This document shows, piece after piece, positions 46,298 to 53,242 of a stretch of 64,000 nucleotides of DNA; position 1 is the stretch's first letter; the number at the start of each line of letters is the position of its first letter. Under the pieces are notes generated by a model. That model was not told the origin of the DNA. It worked only from the letters and a program-made list of their open reading frames with translations, and ran no database searches. The position numbers and the translations under genes were made by a program. The stretch is from Hyphomicrobium_A sp963728165 (GTDB lineage: Bacteria; Pseudomonadota; Alphaproteobacteria; Rhizobiales; Hyphomicrobiaceae): contig CAVSIY010000002.1 of assembly GCA_963728165.1 (NCBI GenBank), forward strand, positions 558,001 through 622,000. Direction: 5' to 3'.

Positions 46298-47068
46298 TCA
46301 GTGGGCAAGTATTTGCGAGAGGAATGTGCGCAAGCGCTCCGAGCGCGGGTTGTCGAAGAAGACCTCTGGCGCCGCGTCCTCCACGATCTGACCCTCGTCC
46401 ATGAAGATGACGCGATCGGCGACGGCGCGCGCAAAGCCCATCTCGTGCGTCACGACCAGCATGGTCATGCCCTGGCTCGCAAGCTCCGTCATCACGTCCA
46501 AGACCTCCTTCACCATCTCCGGGTCGAGCGCCGACGTCGGCTCGTCGAACAGCATGATGCGCGGGCTCATGGCGAGCGAGCGCGCAATGGCGACGCGCTG
46601 CTGCTGTCCGCCTGAAAGCTGCCCGGGATATTTCAGCGCCTGCTGTCCGATGCGCACCCGCTCCAGGAGTTGCATCCCCAGCTTCTCCGCCTCCGCGCGC
46701 GGCATCTTGCGCACCCACACCGGGGCCAGGCACACGTTGTCGAGCACGGTCAAGTGCGGAAACAGGTTGAACTGCTGGAACACCATGCCGACCTCGGAGC
46801 GCACCGTCTCGATCTGGCGCAGGTCGCCCGTCAGCTCGTGGCCGTCGACGACGATGCGGCCCTCGTCGTGCGGCTCCAGCCGATTGATGCAGCGGATGAG
46901 CGTCGACTTGCCCGAGCCCGAGGGCCCGCAGATGACGATGCGGTCGCCCTGGCGCACTTGAAGCGATACGTCGTTCAGCGCGTGGAAGTCGCCGAACCAC
47001 TTGTGCACGCCCGACATCTCGATGGCCGGCGCCCGCTTCGGCGCCTTGCGGCTCTCGGCCTTGGGCAT
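46298..47068 (-). CDS. aapP: General L-amino acid ABC transporter ATPase AapP
   Basis: 256 residues from the ATG at 47068 (AGAGGGG upstream). Walker A GPSGSGKS, Q-loop FQQFNLFPHL, signature LSGGQQQR, Walker B MLFDEPTSALD and H-loop VTHEMGF are all intact. Here aapP comes first in the cluster (P-J-Q-M), whereas the classical Rhizobium order is J-Q-M-P. It is 17 bases ahead of aapJ. Confidence 0.95.
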   Translation of the reverse strand: MPKAESRKAPKRAPAIEMSGVHKWFGDFHALNDVSLQVRQGDRIVICGPSGSGKSTLIRCINRLEPHDEGRIVVDGHELTGDLRQIETVRSEVGMVFQQFNLFPHLTVLDNVCLAPVWVRKMPRAEAEKLGMQLLERVRIGQQALKYPGQLSGGQQQRVAIARSLAMSPRIMLFDEPTSALDPEMVKEVLDVMTELASQGMTMLVVTHEMGFARAVADRVIFMDEGQIVEDAAPEVFFDNPRSERLRTFLSQILAH

Positions 47069-47134
47069 GCACCCCTCTTTGCCAGCGTCCTGCACACGGG
47101 CCCCGCGCGCATCATCGCCGCCTTGGCGGCGAGA

Positions 47135-47710
47135 TCAAGGTGTTTGTGTCAGGCGGCGCCCGAGGAAGACGACCTCGTGTGCATTGAAGGTCGCGCGCTC
47201 CAGCTCGCGAAAGCCGTTGCGCTCATAGAAGCGCACGTTGCGCGAGGCGCCCCCGGTGACGACGTGCATGCCGGCCGCGCCGGCCTTGGCGGCATCGGCG
47301 GCGAACGCCGCGATGAGCTCGGCACCGATCCCGCGGTTGCGGTAGCCGGGGGCCAGGTTGACGTGCAGGTGCGCGGGATAGCTCGCGGTCAGATCGGCGA
47401 AGTCCAGGAAGTAGCCGACGTCGCCGTAGCGGCCGCTCAGCCGCGGATCGTCGATGCTGCCGACGAGATAGCCGGCAACCACGCCGTCGGCATCGCGCGC
47501 GACATAGGCCCATTGCGGCTCATGCGCGAGATAGCGGCCGAGCCAGCGCTCGCGAAACGCCGCGCGCTCTTTGGCGCCCGCAAACGACTTGGTGGCGCTC
47601 GCCTCAAAGAAGATGGCATCGAGCGCCGGCATCAGGCTGTCTTTGTCGGCAATCTCGCTCAAGCGGCAGATCGAGATCCCGGGCGCACGCTGCGTCTCGC
47701 TGGCAGGCAT
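47135..47710 (-). CDS. GNAT-family N-acetyltransferase
   Basis: 191 residues from MPASETQRAPGI at 47710. Acetyl-CoA fold elements are present: FRERWLGRYLAHEPQWAYVARDADGVVAGYLVGS, then the pyrophosphate loop region LHVNLAPGYRNRGIGAELIAAF (R-x-x-G-I/G-A), and SRNVRFYERNGFREL. Substrate unknown; small-molecule or protein N-acetylation is possible. It precedes the aap cluster on the same strand by 66 bases and could share its transcript. The longer open frame to 47851 covers the terminator and is non-coding. Confidence 0.85.
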   Translation of the reverse strand: MPASETQRAPGISICRLSEIADKDSLMPALDAIFFEASATKSFAGAKERAAFRERWLGRYLAHEPQWAYVARDADGVVAGYLVGSIDDPRLSGRYGDVGYFLDFADLTASYPAHLHVNLAPGYRNRGIGAELIAAFAADAAKAGAAGMHVVTGGASRNVRFYERNGFRELERATFNAHEVVFLGRRLTQTP

Positions 47711-47775
47711 CGCCCGAGTCTGCCCGCATCCGCCGCCGGGCGCCACCCGCAAAAACGGCGCCCGGGGCGCGGAAT

Positions 47776-47804
47776 TGAAAAAGGGCCGGAACGCTCCGGC
47801 CCTT
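47776..47804 (-). terminator. Rho-independent terminator
   Basis: On the minus strand: AAGGGCCGGA-GCGT-TCCGGCCCTT followed by TTTC. The stem is a perfect 10 bp. It begins 8 bases after the Gly/Tyr-rich protein gene (stop at 47812) and separates it from the acetyltransferase gene. Confidence 0.85.
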
Positions 47805-47811
47805 CGCTGGC

Positions 47812-48321
47812 TCAGTAGTACTCGGCGACGCAGCGATGGTAGCGACGCCACCAGTAGCGGCTGCCCGAGCGCAACGCCTTATGCCTCAACCACGCGCAGG
47901 CCGCGTAGCCACCGTCGCCGTCATAATAGTAGTCGTCGTAGTAGTAGGGGGCATACCCGTAGTAGCCTGGGTAGACGCGGATGTGACCGCCGCGGCGATG
48001 GCCGCGATGGTGATAGCCGTAGCCGCGGCCACTGAAACGGGGGACGCCGCGTCCAATGCCGCCGCGGCTGAAGTTGCGAACACCACCGCCCCCGCCGTAG
48101 CTGAAGCTGCGAACTCCGCCGCCGACGCGTCCGCCAAAGCCGCCGACGCGGCCCCCAAAGCCGCCGCCACGCCCCCCAAAGCCGCCACGCACCAGCGTAA
48201 GGCCGCCTTCAGGGCTGGCTGCAAGCGAGGAAATGGGAAGCGCTTCGGCCAGTCGCGGGGCGCCTCCCACGAAAAGCAGCGCCCCAGCCAGGGCGCCGAC
48301 CGCCAACAAGTGTCTGATCAT
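47812..48321 (-). CDS. Secreted Gly/Arg/Tyr-rich protein
   Basis: 169 residues. Signal peptide (HLLAVGALAGALLFVGGAPRLAEA). A GGFGGRGGGFGGRVGGFGGR repeat region (about 45-75) is followed by a His/Arg stretch (GYHHRGHRRGGH), then YYGYAPYYYDDYYYDGDGGYAACAW, and a C-terminal basic Cys pair region (AWLRHKALRSGSRYWWRRYHRCVAEYY). The C-terminal pattern is seen in small exported proteins of Rhizobiales, with no known function. GGGAGG lies before the start and a terminator follows. The protein at 48497-48823 has a similar aromatic Cys-containing end. Confidence 0.78.
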   Translation of the reverse strand: MIRHLLAVGALAGALLFVGGAPRLAEALPISSLAASPEGGLTLVRGGFGGRGGGFGGRVGGFGGRVGGGVRSFSYGGGGGVRNFSRGGIGRGVPRFSGRGYGYHHRGHRRGGHIRVYPGYYGYAPYYYDDYYYDGDGGYAACAWLRHKALRSGSRYWWRRYHRCVAEYY

Positions 48322-48496
48322 CGCGTTACCTCCCTTGCGGCGCCGTCATGCCGCGCACAGCCGGCGTCCGCTCCAGATTTCGCCAGCGAGCCGCCGCCAT
48401 CGGCGACGGCCTTGGAAGGTTATTTAGGTAGCGTGTCATTAACTATGTAGGGGAGCGGCGGACGGACCCTGCGGCTCCCTTCGCCGCAGCCCCCGC

Positions 48497-48823
48497 TCAG
48501 TCGGATTTAACCTCGGTGCAGGCCTTGTAGCGCGCCCACCAATTGGCATTGTCGGTGTCGATCGCGCGGCGGGCATAGCGGTTGCAGCCGTAGTTCCCGC
48601 GGCTCGTGTCATTGTAGTAGGGGTAGGGATAAGGCTGCTTGCTCGCTTCGCTCTTCGGCTTTGCGACGGTCCCGAAGGATGGCCCGGTCCCGAGACCCTT
48701 GTAGACGCCGTAGTGGCCGCCAATTCCGTGATGCGCGTCGCTGCTCGCCGCCCATGCCGCGCCCGATTGTGCGAGCACGAGCACCGCCGCCAGCGTGGCC
48801 GCCAGCCTTGCAGCATTTCTCAT
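48497..48823 (-). CDS. Small secreted protein with aromatic Cys-containing C-terminus
   Basis: 108 residues from MRNAARLAATLAAVLVLAQSGAAWA, a clear signal peptide. The mature chain is Gly/Tyr/Lys-rich (HYGVYKGLGTGPSFGTV, YPYPYYNDTSRGNYGC) and ends NWWARYKACTEV. This is reminiscent of the C-terminal SRYWWRRYHRC of the upstream-strand neighbour at 47812-48321. GAGGAC precedes the ATG. An open frame to 48889 lacks a signal peptide in the right place and was rejected. Confidence 0.72.
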   Translation of the reverse strand: MRNAARLAATLAAVLVLAQSGAAWAASSDAHHGIGGHYGVYKGLGTGPSFGTVAKPKSEASKQPYPYPYYNDTSRGNYGCNRYARRAIDTDNANWWARYKACTEVKSD

Positions 48824-48948
48824 GACACAGTCCTCATGACACGGCCCATGACACCGCCTCGAAGTCGCCCCCGGTCCGACCGGCGGCACCTGAGCACAGG
48901 TCTATATAGGCGCGCGCTGCCGCAATTGCTGCAGGGGTCGGCGGACGA

Positions 48949-49296
48949 TCACGCCGGCGCCGGCGCGGCCGCGGGCGCGCCCACGGGCACCGAGCCGTAG
49001 TTGGGGCTGAAGGGCTCGCTCGGATCATCGGGGCCCGCACTCGCCCGGCGGCGCGGCGGCCGCTGGCCCTCCAGACCGTCGCCCTCGATCTCCACTTGCG
49101 GGGCTGCCTGCATCGACGGCCCCACTGCGCCCACGGGGCCGGCCACCTGCGAAGGATACCAGCCAGCCGATTGCGTCATGGTCCCTGCCGAGCTGCACGC
49201 GCCCAACATGAGGGAAAGTAGGAGCGCTGCCGGTCGCAACAGCGCTCCAACACCACACAAACTCGCCAAACGACCGCCGGCACGCGACAACGTCAT
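48949..49296 (-). CDS. Small lipoprotein
   Basis: 115 residues. The N-terminus ends in LLLSLMLGACSS, a convincing lipobox (LGAC), so Cys 34 should be lipidated. The mature part is short, Pro/Gly/Ala-rich and low-complexity (APQVEIEGDGLEGQRPPRRR, SVPVGAPAAAPAPA) with no recognisable domain. GAAAGGCG lies upstream. It is probably an envelope spacer or accessory protein; function unknown. Confidence 0.68.
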   Translation of the reverse strand: MTLSRAGGRLASLCGVGALLRPAALLLSLMLGACSSAGTMTQSAGWYPSQVAGPVGAVGPSMQAAPQVEIEGDGLEGQRPPRRRASAGPDDPSEPFSPNYGSVPVGAPAAAPAPA

Positions 49297-49389
49297 GGGA
49301 CAAACGCCTTTCGACCAAACGCGACTGTCCCAATTCTGGACGCTTGCGGTTAATGCCGGCCTAACGGGCGTACGAACTTGACCCGTTTC

Positions 49390-50028
49390 TCAGGTCGCGG
49401 CCCGTACGAGCCCGCTGGCGCTCAAGCCGTTGAACACCGCCTGCACCGCAATCGCCGCCAGCAGAATGCCGAACACGCGCATGAGCACGCGCTGCGCCGT
49501 GATGCCGATCACGTTGTTGAGCTCGTGCGAGATGAGGAGCAGCACCAGCGTGATCGCCATGACGGCGGCGAGCCCGGCAAGCGTCACCGCGAGCGCCAGC
49601 GGGTTGCCGTCGGCGTTGGCCGCCAAGAGGATACCGGCGCTCATGGCGCCGGGTCCGGCAAGCAGCGGCGTCGCCAGCGGAAAGACGGCGATGTCGTCTT
49701 TGGTTTGCGCCTCCACGTCCTCGGGCTCCGTCAGCTTGAAGGCGCTGGTCGGCTTCGCAAAGATCATGTCGAGAGCGATCAGCAGGAGGACAATTCCGCC
49801 GGCCGTCTGCAGCGCCGGAATGGTCACGCCGAGCCGATCGAGCAGCGGCTGTCCCAGCAGCGTGAAGACGAGGAGGATCAAGCTCGCGATCGCGGTCGCG
49901 CGCAGGGCGATGGCGGCGCGGGCGGCGCGCCCCATCTTGGGCGTGAGCGTCGCAAACAGCACCGCCGTCTCCACCGGCCCGATGGTGGCGAAGAAGGTGG
50001 TGAAGCTCGTCAGCGCGGTTTCGATCAT
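49390..50028 (-). CDS. MarC-family integral membrane protein
   Basis: 212 residues with six hydrophobic segments. Family features: FFATIGPVETAVLFATLTP near the N-terminus, QTAGGIVLLLIALDMIF in the middle and the PLATPLLAGPGAMSAGILLA motif. MarC proteins were once linked to multiple antibiotic resistance, but that role has not been upheld and the transported substrate is unknown. Its start is well placed by length comparison. Confidence 0.9.
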   Translation of the reverse strand: MIETALTSFTTFFATIGPVETAVLFATLTPKMGRAARAAIALRATAIASLILLVFTLLGQPLLDRLGVTIPALQTAGGIVLLLIALDMIFAKPTSAFKLTEPEDVEAQTKDDIAVFPLATPLLAGPGAMSAGILLAANADGNPLALAVTLAGLAAVMAITLVLLLISHELNNVIGITAQRVLMRVFGILLAAIAVQAVFNGLSASGLVRAAT

Positions 50029-50224
50029 GGGCTCATCGTGGGGTCCGGCGTCCTCGCTGTCAGCAGCTGTCGCTCTATGCTGCTAACACACTGGTTGCAT
50101 GGAACAAATCCGTTGTCTCCGGGTTTGCCTGAATTATCATTGTCCATCATATTTCGAGTCTGGGATTTCGCGTCTGGCGTTTCGGGTCTCTGGGGGGCTC
50201 GACTTTCAACCGGGGGAGAGGACG

Positions 50225-50494
50225 ATGGCAGCAACCGAGCTTTCCATTCTGCTCAAGGGCTACAGCCTGACGACGGCGGAGATCCTCTACCGCCTGCCCG
50301 ATCACCCCGCGGTGCTGCAAAGCTACATCTGGCAGGACTACGATCTCCACCCGCGCTTTCCCAAGCTCAAGGGCTTCCTCGACTTCTGGAGCGCCAAGCT
50401 CGACGGCAAGCTGTTCAAGGTGACGATCGCCCACCGCCGGCTCCTGGCGCCCGCTGAAGTGCGCCTGGTCGGCAGCGAGCTCAAGGTGCACTGA
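50225..50494 (+). CDS. usg: Usg family protein
   Basis: 89 residues from the ATG at 50225 (GGAGAGG upstream). It reads MAATELSILLKGYSLTTAEILYRLPDHP...LQSYIWQDYDLHPRFPKL, the conserved alphaproteobacterial Usg pattern. Its function is not known. It was first noted next to trp genes, which are absent here. It converges on the DUF1285 gene with a 14-base overlap. The frame upstream of 50225 is not coding. Confidence 0.85.
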   Translation: MAATELSILLKGYSLTTAEILYRLPDHPAVLQSYIWQDYDLHPRFPKLKGFLDFWSAKLDGKLFKVTIAHRRLLAPAEVRLVGSELKVH

Positions 50495-51083
50495 TACTCG
50501 CCTCGAGCGGCTCCAGCGCAAAGAACATGCCCCCGCTCCATACGCCCGGCACCATGCGCCCCTCGCGCGCCTCCTCCACCGCCAGCTCGGCGAGCTCGTA
50601 GACGAGCGCGCGCGCAAACAGCGCCTCGAGACGCCCGCGCACCAGCACGTAAGGCTTCAAGCCGCCGCCCGGCATCTGCTGCGCGAATCGCAACGGATGC
50701 TCCGGCCCGCAAGGCACGACATCATCGACGTTGGTGCGCACGAGCAGCACTTGCGCGCGGCCCTTCCCGCACACCTCCATCTCGACGGCAAGAAACGGCG
50801 CATCCTCGACCGCGACGTCGACCTTCTCCGCCGGCGTGACCAGATAGGTGCACCCGTCCGCGTCCTTGCGCAGCACGCTGGCAAAAAGCTTGACCAGGGC
50901 TTCCCGCCCTATCGGGCTGCCGCGGTAGAGCCAGCTGCCGTCGGCGCAGATCTTGAGCCCGATGTCGCCGCAATAGGGCGGCTGCCAGCGCTCGACCGGC
51001 GGCAGCGAGCGTTCGCACCCGCGCTTCAACTGCCCCTCCAGGGAGGCGCTGCGGCGCTCCTGCTCTGCCTCGGTGCTATCCAT
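50481..51083 (-). CDS. DUF1285 family protein
   Basis: 200 residues from MDSTEAEQERRSA at 51083 (GGGAGC upstream). The conserved segments PPVERWQPPYCGDIGLKICADGSWLYRGSPIGREALVKLFASVLRKDADG (in parts), YLVTPAEKVDVAVEDAPFLAVEM and YVLVRGRLEALFARALVYEL fit DUF1285, a small two-domain fold of unknown function. The longer open frame to 51236 is non-coding. The gene is divergent from the MoxR operon. Confidence 0.88.
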   Translation of the reverse strand: MDSTEAEQERRSASLEGQLKRGCERSLPPVERWQPPYCGDIGLKICADGSWLYRGSPIGREALVKLFASVLRKDADGCTYLVTPAEKVDVAVEDAPFLAVEMEVCGKGRAQVLLVRTNVDDVVPCGPEHPLRFAQQMPGGGLKPYVLVRGRLEALFARALVYELAELAVEEAREGRMVPGVWSGGMFFALEPLEASISAP

Positions 51084-51262
51084 GCAGCTCCCGTCCCGAT
51101 GCCAAATTACCCTAATATCCAAGGGGGATAACTCATCGCACGGACCCCAATCTAACGTAACATTCACTTGACCGGGGACAGCGCGCCCGTGATCGTTCTT
51201 GTTCATATTTTTGTTAAGCTCTCCCGCAGGCCCCAACAGCCGATAAGCGAGACCGCCCCCCT

Positions 51263-52261
51263 ATGAGCACCCTCACCGAGACCAATGCGGACATCGTTCC
51301 CCGCCTCGAGGCGGCAGCCGAGCGCGTGCAGCGGGCCCACAAGGCCGCCGCCTCCGTCATCTTCGGCCAGGACGTGGTGATCGAGCGCTCGCTCATCACC
51401 ATTCTCTCCGGCGGCCACGCGCTTCTGATCGGCGTGCCCGGCCTCGCCAAGACGCTGCTGGTGGAGACGCTCGGCAAGGTCCTGGGGCTCGACGCCAAGC
51501 GCGTGCAGTTCACTCCCGACCTCATGCCCTCCGACATCATCGGCTCGGAGGTCCTCGAGGACACGCCCGGCAAGCCGCGCTCGTTCCGCCTCGTCAAGGG
51601 ACCGATCTTCACCCAGCTGCTGATGGCCGACGAGATCAACCGCGCCTCCCCCAGGACCCAGTCGGCGCTGCTGCAGGCCATGCAGGAGCACCACGTCACG
51701 GTCGCCGGCGCCCGCTACGACATCCCCTCGCCCTTCCACGTGCTGGCGACCCAGAACCCGCTGGAGCACGAAGGCACCTATCCGCTGCCCGAGGCGCAGC
51801 TCGACCGCTTCCTCTTGCAGATCGACGTGACCTATCCCGACCTTCTCGCCGAGCGGCGCATGCTGTTTGCCACCACCGGCACCGACGAGCGCCACCTCGA
51901 CACCATCCTCACGGCGAGCGACCTCATGAGCATCCAGCGCCTGGTGCGCCAGATCCCGGTGCCCGACAAGGTCGTCGACGCAATTCTGAAGCTGGTGCGC
52001 GCCGCGCGCCCCGGAACCGGCGCCAGCGAGGACACCGACCGCTTCGTCGCCTGGGGCCCCGGCCCGCGCGCGAGCCAGGCGCTCATGCTCGCCGTGCGGG
52101 CCAAGGCGCTGATCGACGGACGCCTTGCCCCCTCGGTCGACGATGTGCTGGCGCTCGCCGAGCCGGTCTTGAAGCACCGCATGGCCTTGACGTTTGCCGC
52201 GCGCGCCGAAGGCCAGGATTTGAGCGCCATCATCTCCCGCCTCGTGGCGGCAGTGGAGTAA
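51263..52261 (+). CDS. MoxR-type AAA+ ATPase
   Basis: 332 residues. Walker A GVPGLAKT, Walker B LLMADEINRASP, sensor 1 VLATQNPLEHEGTYPLPEAQLDRF and a C-terminal lid. MoxR ATPases act as chaperones in metalloenzyme or envelope-protein maturation, typically with DUF58 and VWA partners. This gene is the first of a four-gene operon (MoxR, DUF58, BatA/DUF4159, VWA-like), with only a few bases between members, which supports that role. No methanol dehydrogenase genes are near. Confidence 0.94.
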   Translation: MSTLTETNADIVPRLEAAAERVQRAHKAAASVIFGQDVVIERSLITILSGGHALLIGVPGLAKTLLVETLGKVLGLDAKRVQFTPDLMPSDIIGSEVLEDTPGKPRSFRLVKGPIFTQLLMADEINRASPRTQSALLQAMQEHHVTVAGARYDIPSPFHVLATQNPLEHEGTYPLPEAQLDRFLLQIDVTYPDLLAERRMLFATTGTDERHLDTILTASDLMSIQRLVRQIPVPDKVVDAILKLVRAARPGTGASEDTDRFVAWGPGPRASQALMLAVRAKALIDGRLAPSVDDVLALAEPVLKHRMALTFAARAEGQDLSAIISRLVAAVE

Positions 52262-52264
52262 GGA

Positions 52265-53242
52265 ATGGCGAACACGCCCGCGCAGTCGCGCCGGGATCTC
52301 GCCACTGGTGCCGGGGTCCTGGCACTGGAACGCGAAGCGCATGGTCTCGCCGACCGTCTGCCCGACATCGTCATCGAGGCGCAGCGCATCGCCCAGACGG
52401 TCGCGCACGGCATCCACGGACGCCGCCGCGCCGGCCCCGGCGAGACCTTCTGGCAATTCCGCCAGTTCGGCTCCAGCGACACCTACCGGCAGATCGACTG
52501 GCGGCGCTCGGCCAGCTCCGACCACCTCTATGTGCGCGAGCGCGAGTGGGAGGCGGCGCACACCGTGTGGCTGTGGCCCAACCTGTCGCCGTCCATGGAC
52601 TTTCGCAGCCACCTCTCGTCCACGACCAAGCGCGACCGCGCCATCGTGTTGATGTTGGCCGCGGCCGAGCTGCTCGTGCGCGGCGGCGAGCGCGTCGCCG
52701 TGCTCGGCCTCACGCAGCCGACCGCGAGCCGCAAGGCCACCTCGCGCATCGCCGAGGCGTTCCTCGCGCATGCGGACGCGCCTTCTCTGTCGGCGTCGCA
52801 ACCGCCCAAGGCGCACCTTGCCCGCTTCTCCGGCGCCATGCTGTTCAGCGACTTCCTCGACCCCATCGCCGAAACGCGCCAGCACATCGAGACGCTGGCC
52901 GCCGATGGCGCCGTCGGGCATCTGGTACAGATCCTCGATCCGGCCGAGGAGACGCTGCCCTATGAAGGTCGCACCGAGTTCTTGAGCCCCGGTGGCGGCG
53001 AACGCTGGGTGGCCGACCGCGCGCAGAGCGTGCGCGAGCTCTACAGGGAGCGGCTCGAGGCACACCGCGCCGAGCTCTCCGAAATCGCCAAGCGGCTCGG
53101 CTGGTCGTTCCTCGTGCACCACACCGACCGCCCCGCCGCCGAGCCCTTGCTGACACTCATCATGCGCCTGCATGGCGGCGGCGCAGATCACCGCTGGCAG
53201 AGCCCGACAGCCGCTCCCTCCGAGCCTGAGGCGCGGCCATGA
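52265..53242 (+). CDS. DUF58 domain protein
   Basis: 325 residues starting MANTPAQSRR, 3 bases after the MoxR stop. The DUF58 signature is clear: RRRAGPGETFWQFRQFGSSDTYRQIDWRRSASSDHLYVRERE. This is followed by a VWA-like region (TVWLWPNLSPSMDF). The MIDAS residues are not in the canonical DxSxS form here (NLSPSMD). It is expected to be a soluble partner of the MoxR ATPase. Its stop overlaps the next start (ATGA). Confidence 0.92.
   Translation: MANTPAQSRRDLATGAGVLALEREAHGLADRLPDIVIEAQRIAQTVAHGIHGRRRAGPGETFWQFRQFGSSDTYRQIDWRRSASSDHLYVREREWEAAHTVWLWPNLSPSMDFRSHLSSTTKRDRAIVLMLAAAELLVRGGERVAVLGLTQPTASRKATSRIAEAFLAHADAPSLSASQPPKAHLARFSGAMLFSDFLDPIAETRQHIETLAADGAVGHLVQILDPAEETLPYEGRTEFLSPGGGERWVADRAQSVRELYRERLEAHRAELSEIAKRLGWSFLVHHTDRPAAEPLLTLIMRLHGGGADHRWQSPTAAPSEPEARP

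Noticed and set aside
51203..53191. A 662-codon open frame on the minus strand
   Set aside because: Antisense to the MoxR and DUF58 genes; no motif and no ribosome-binding site.
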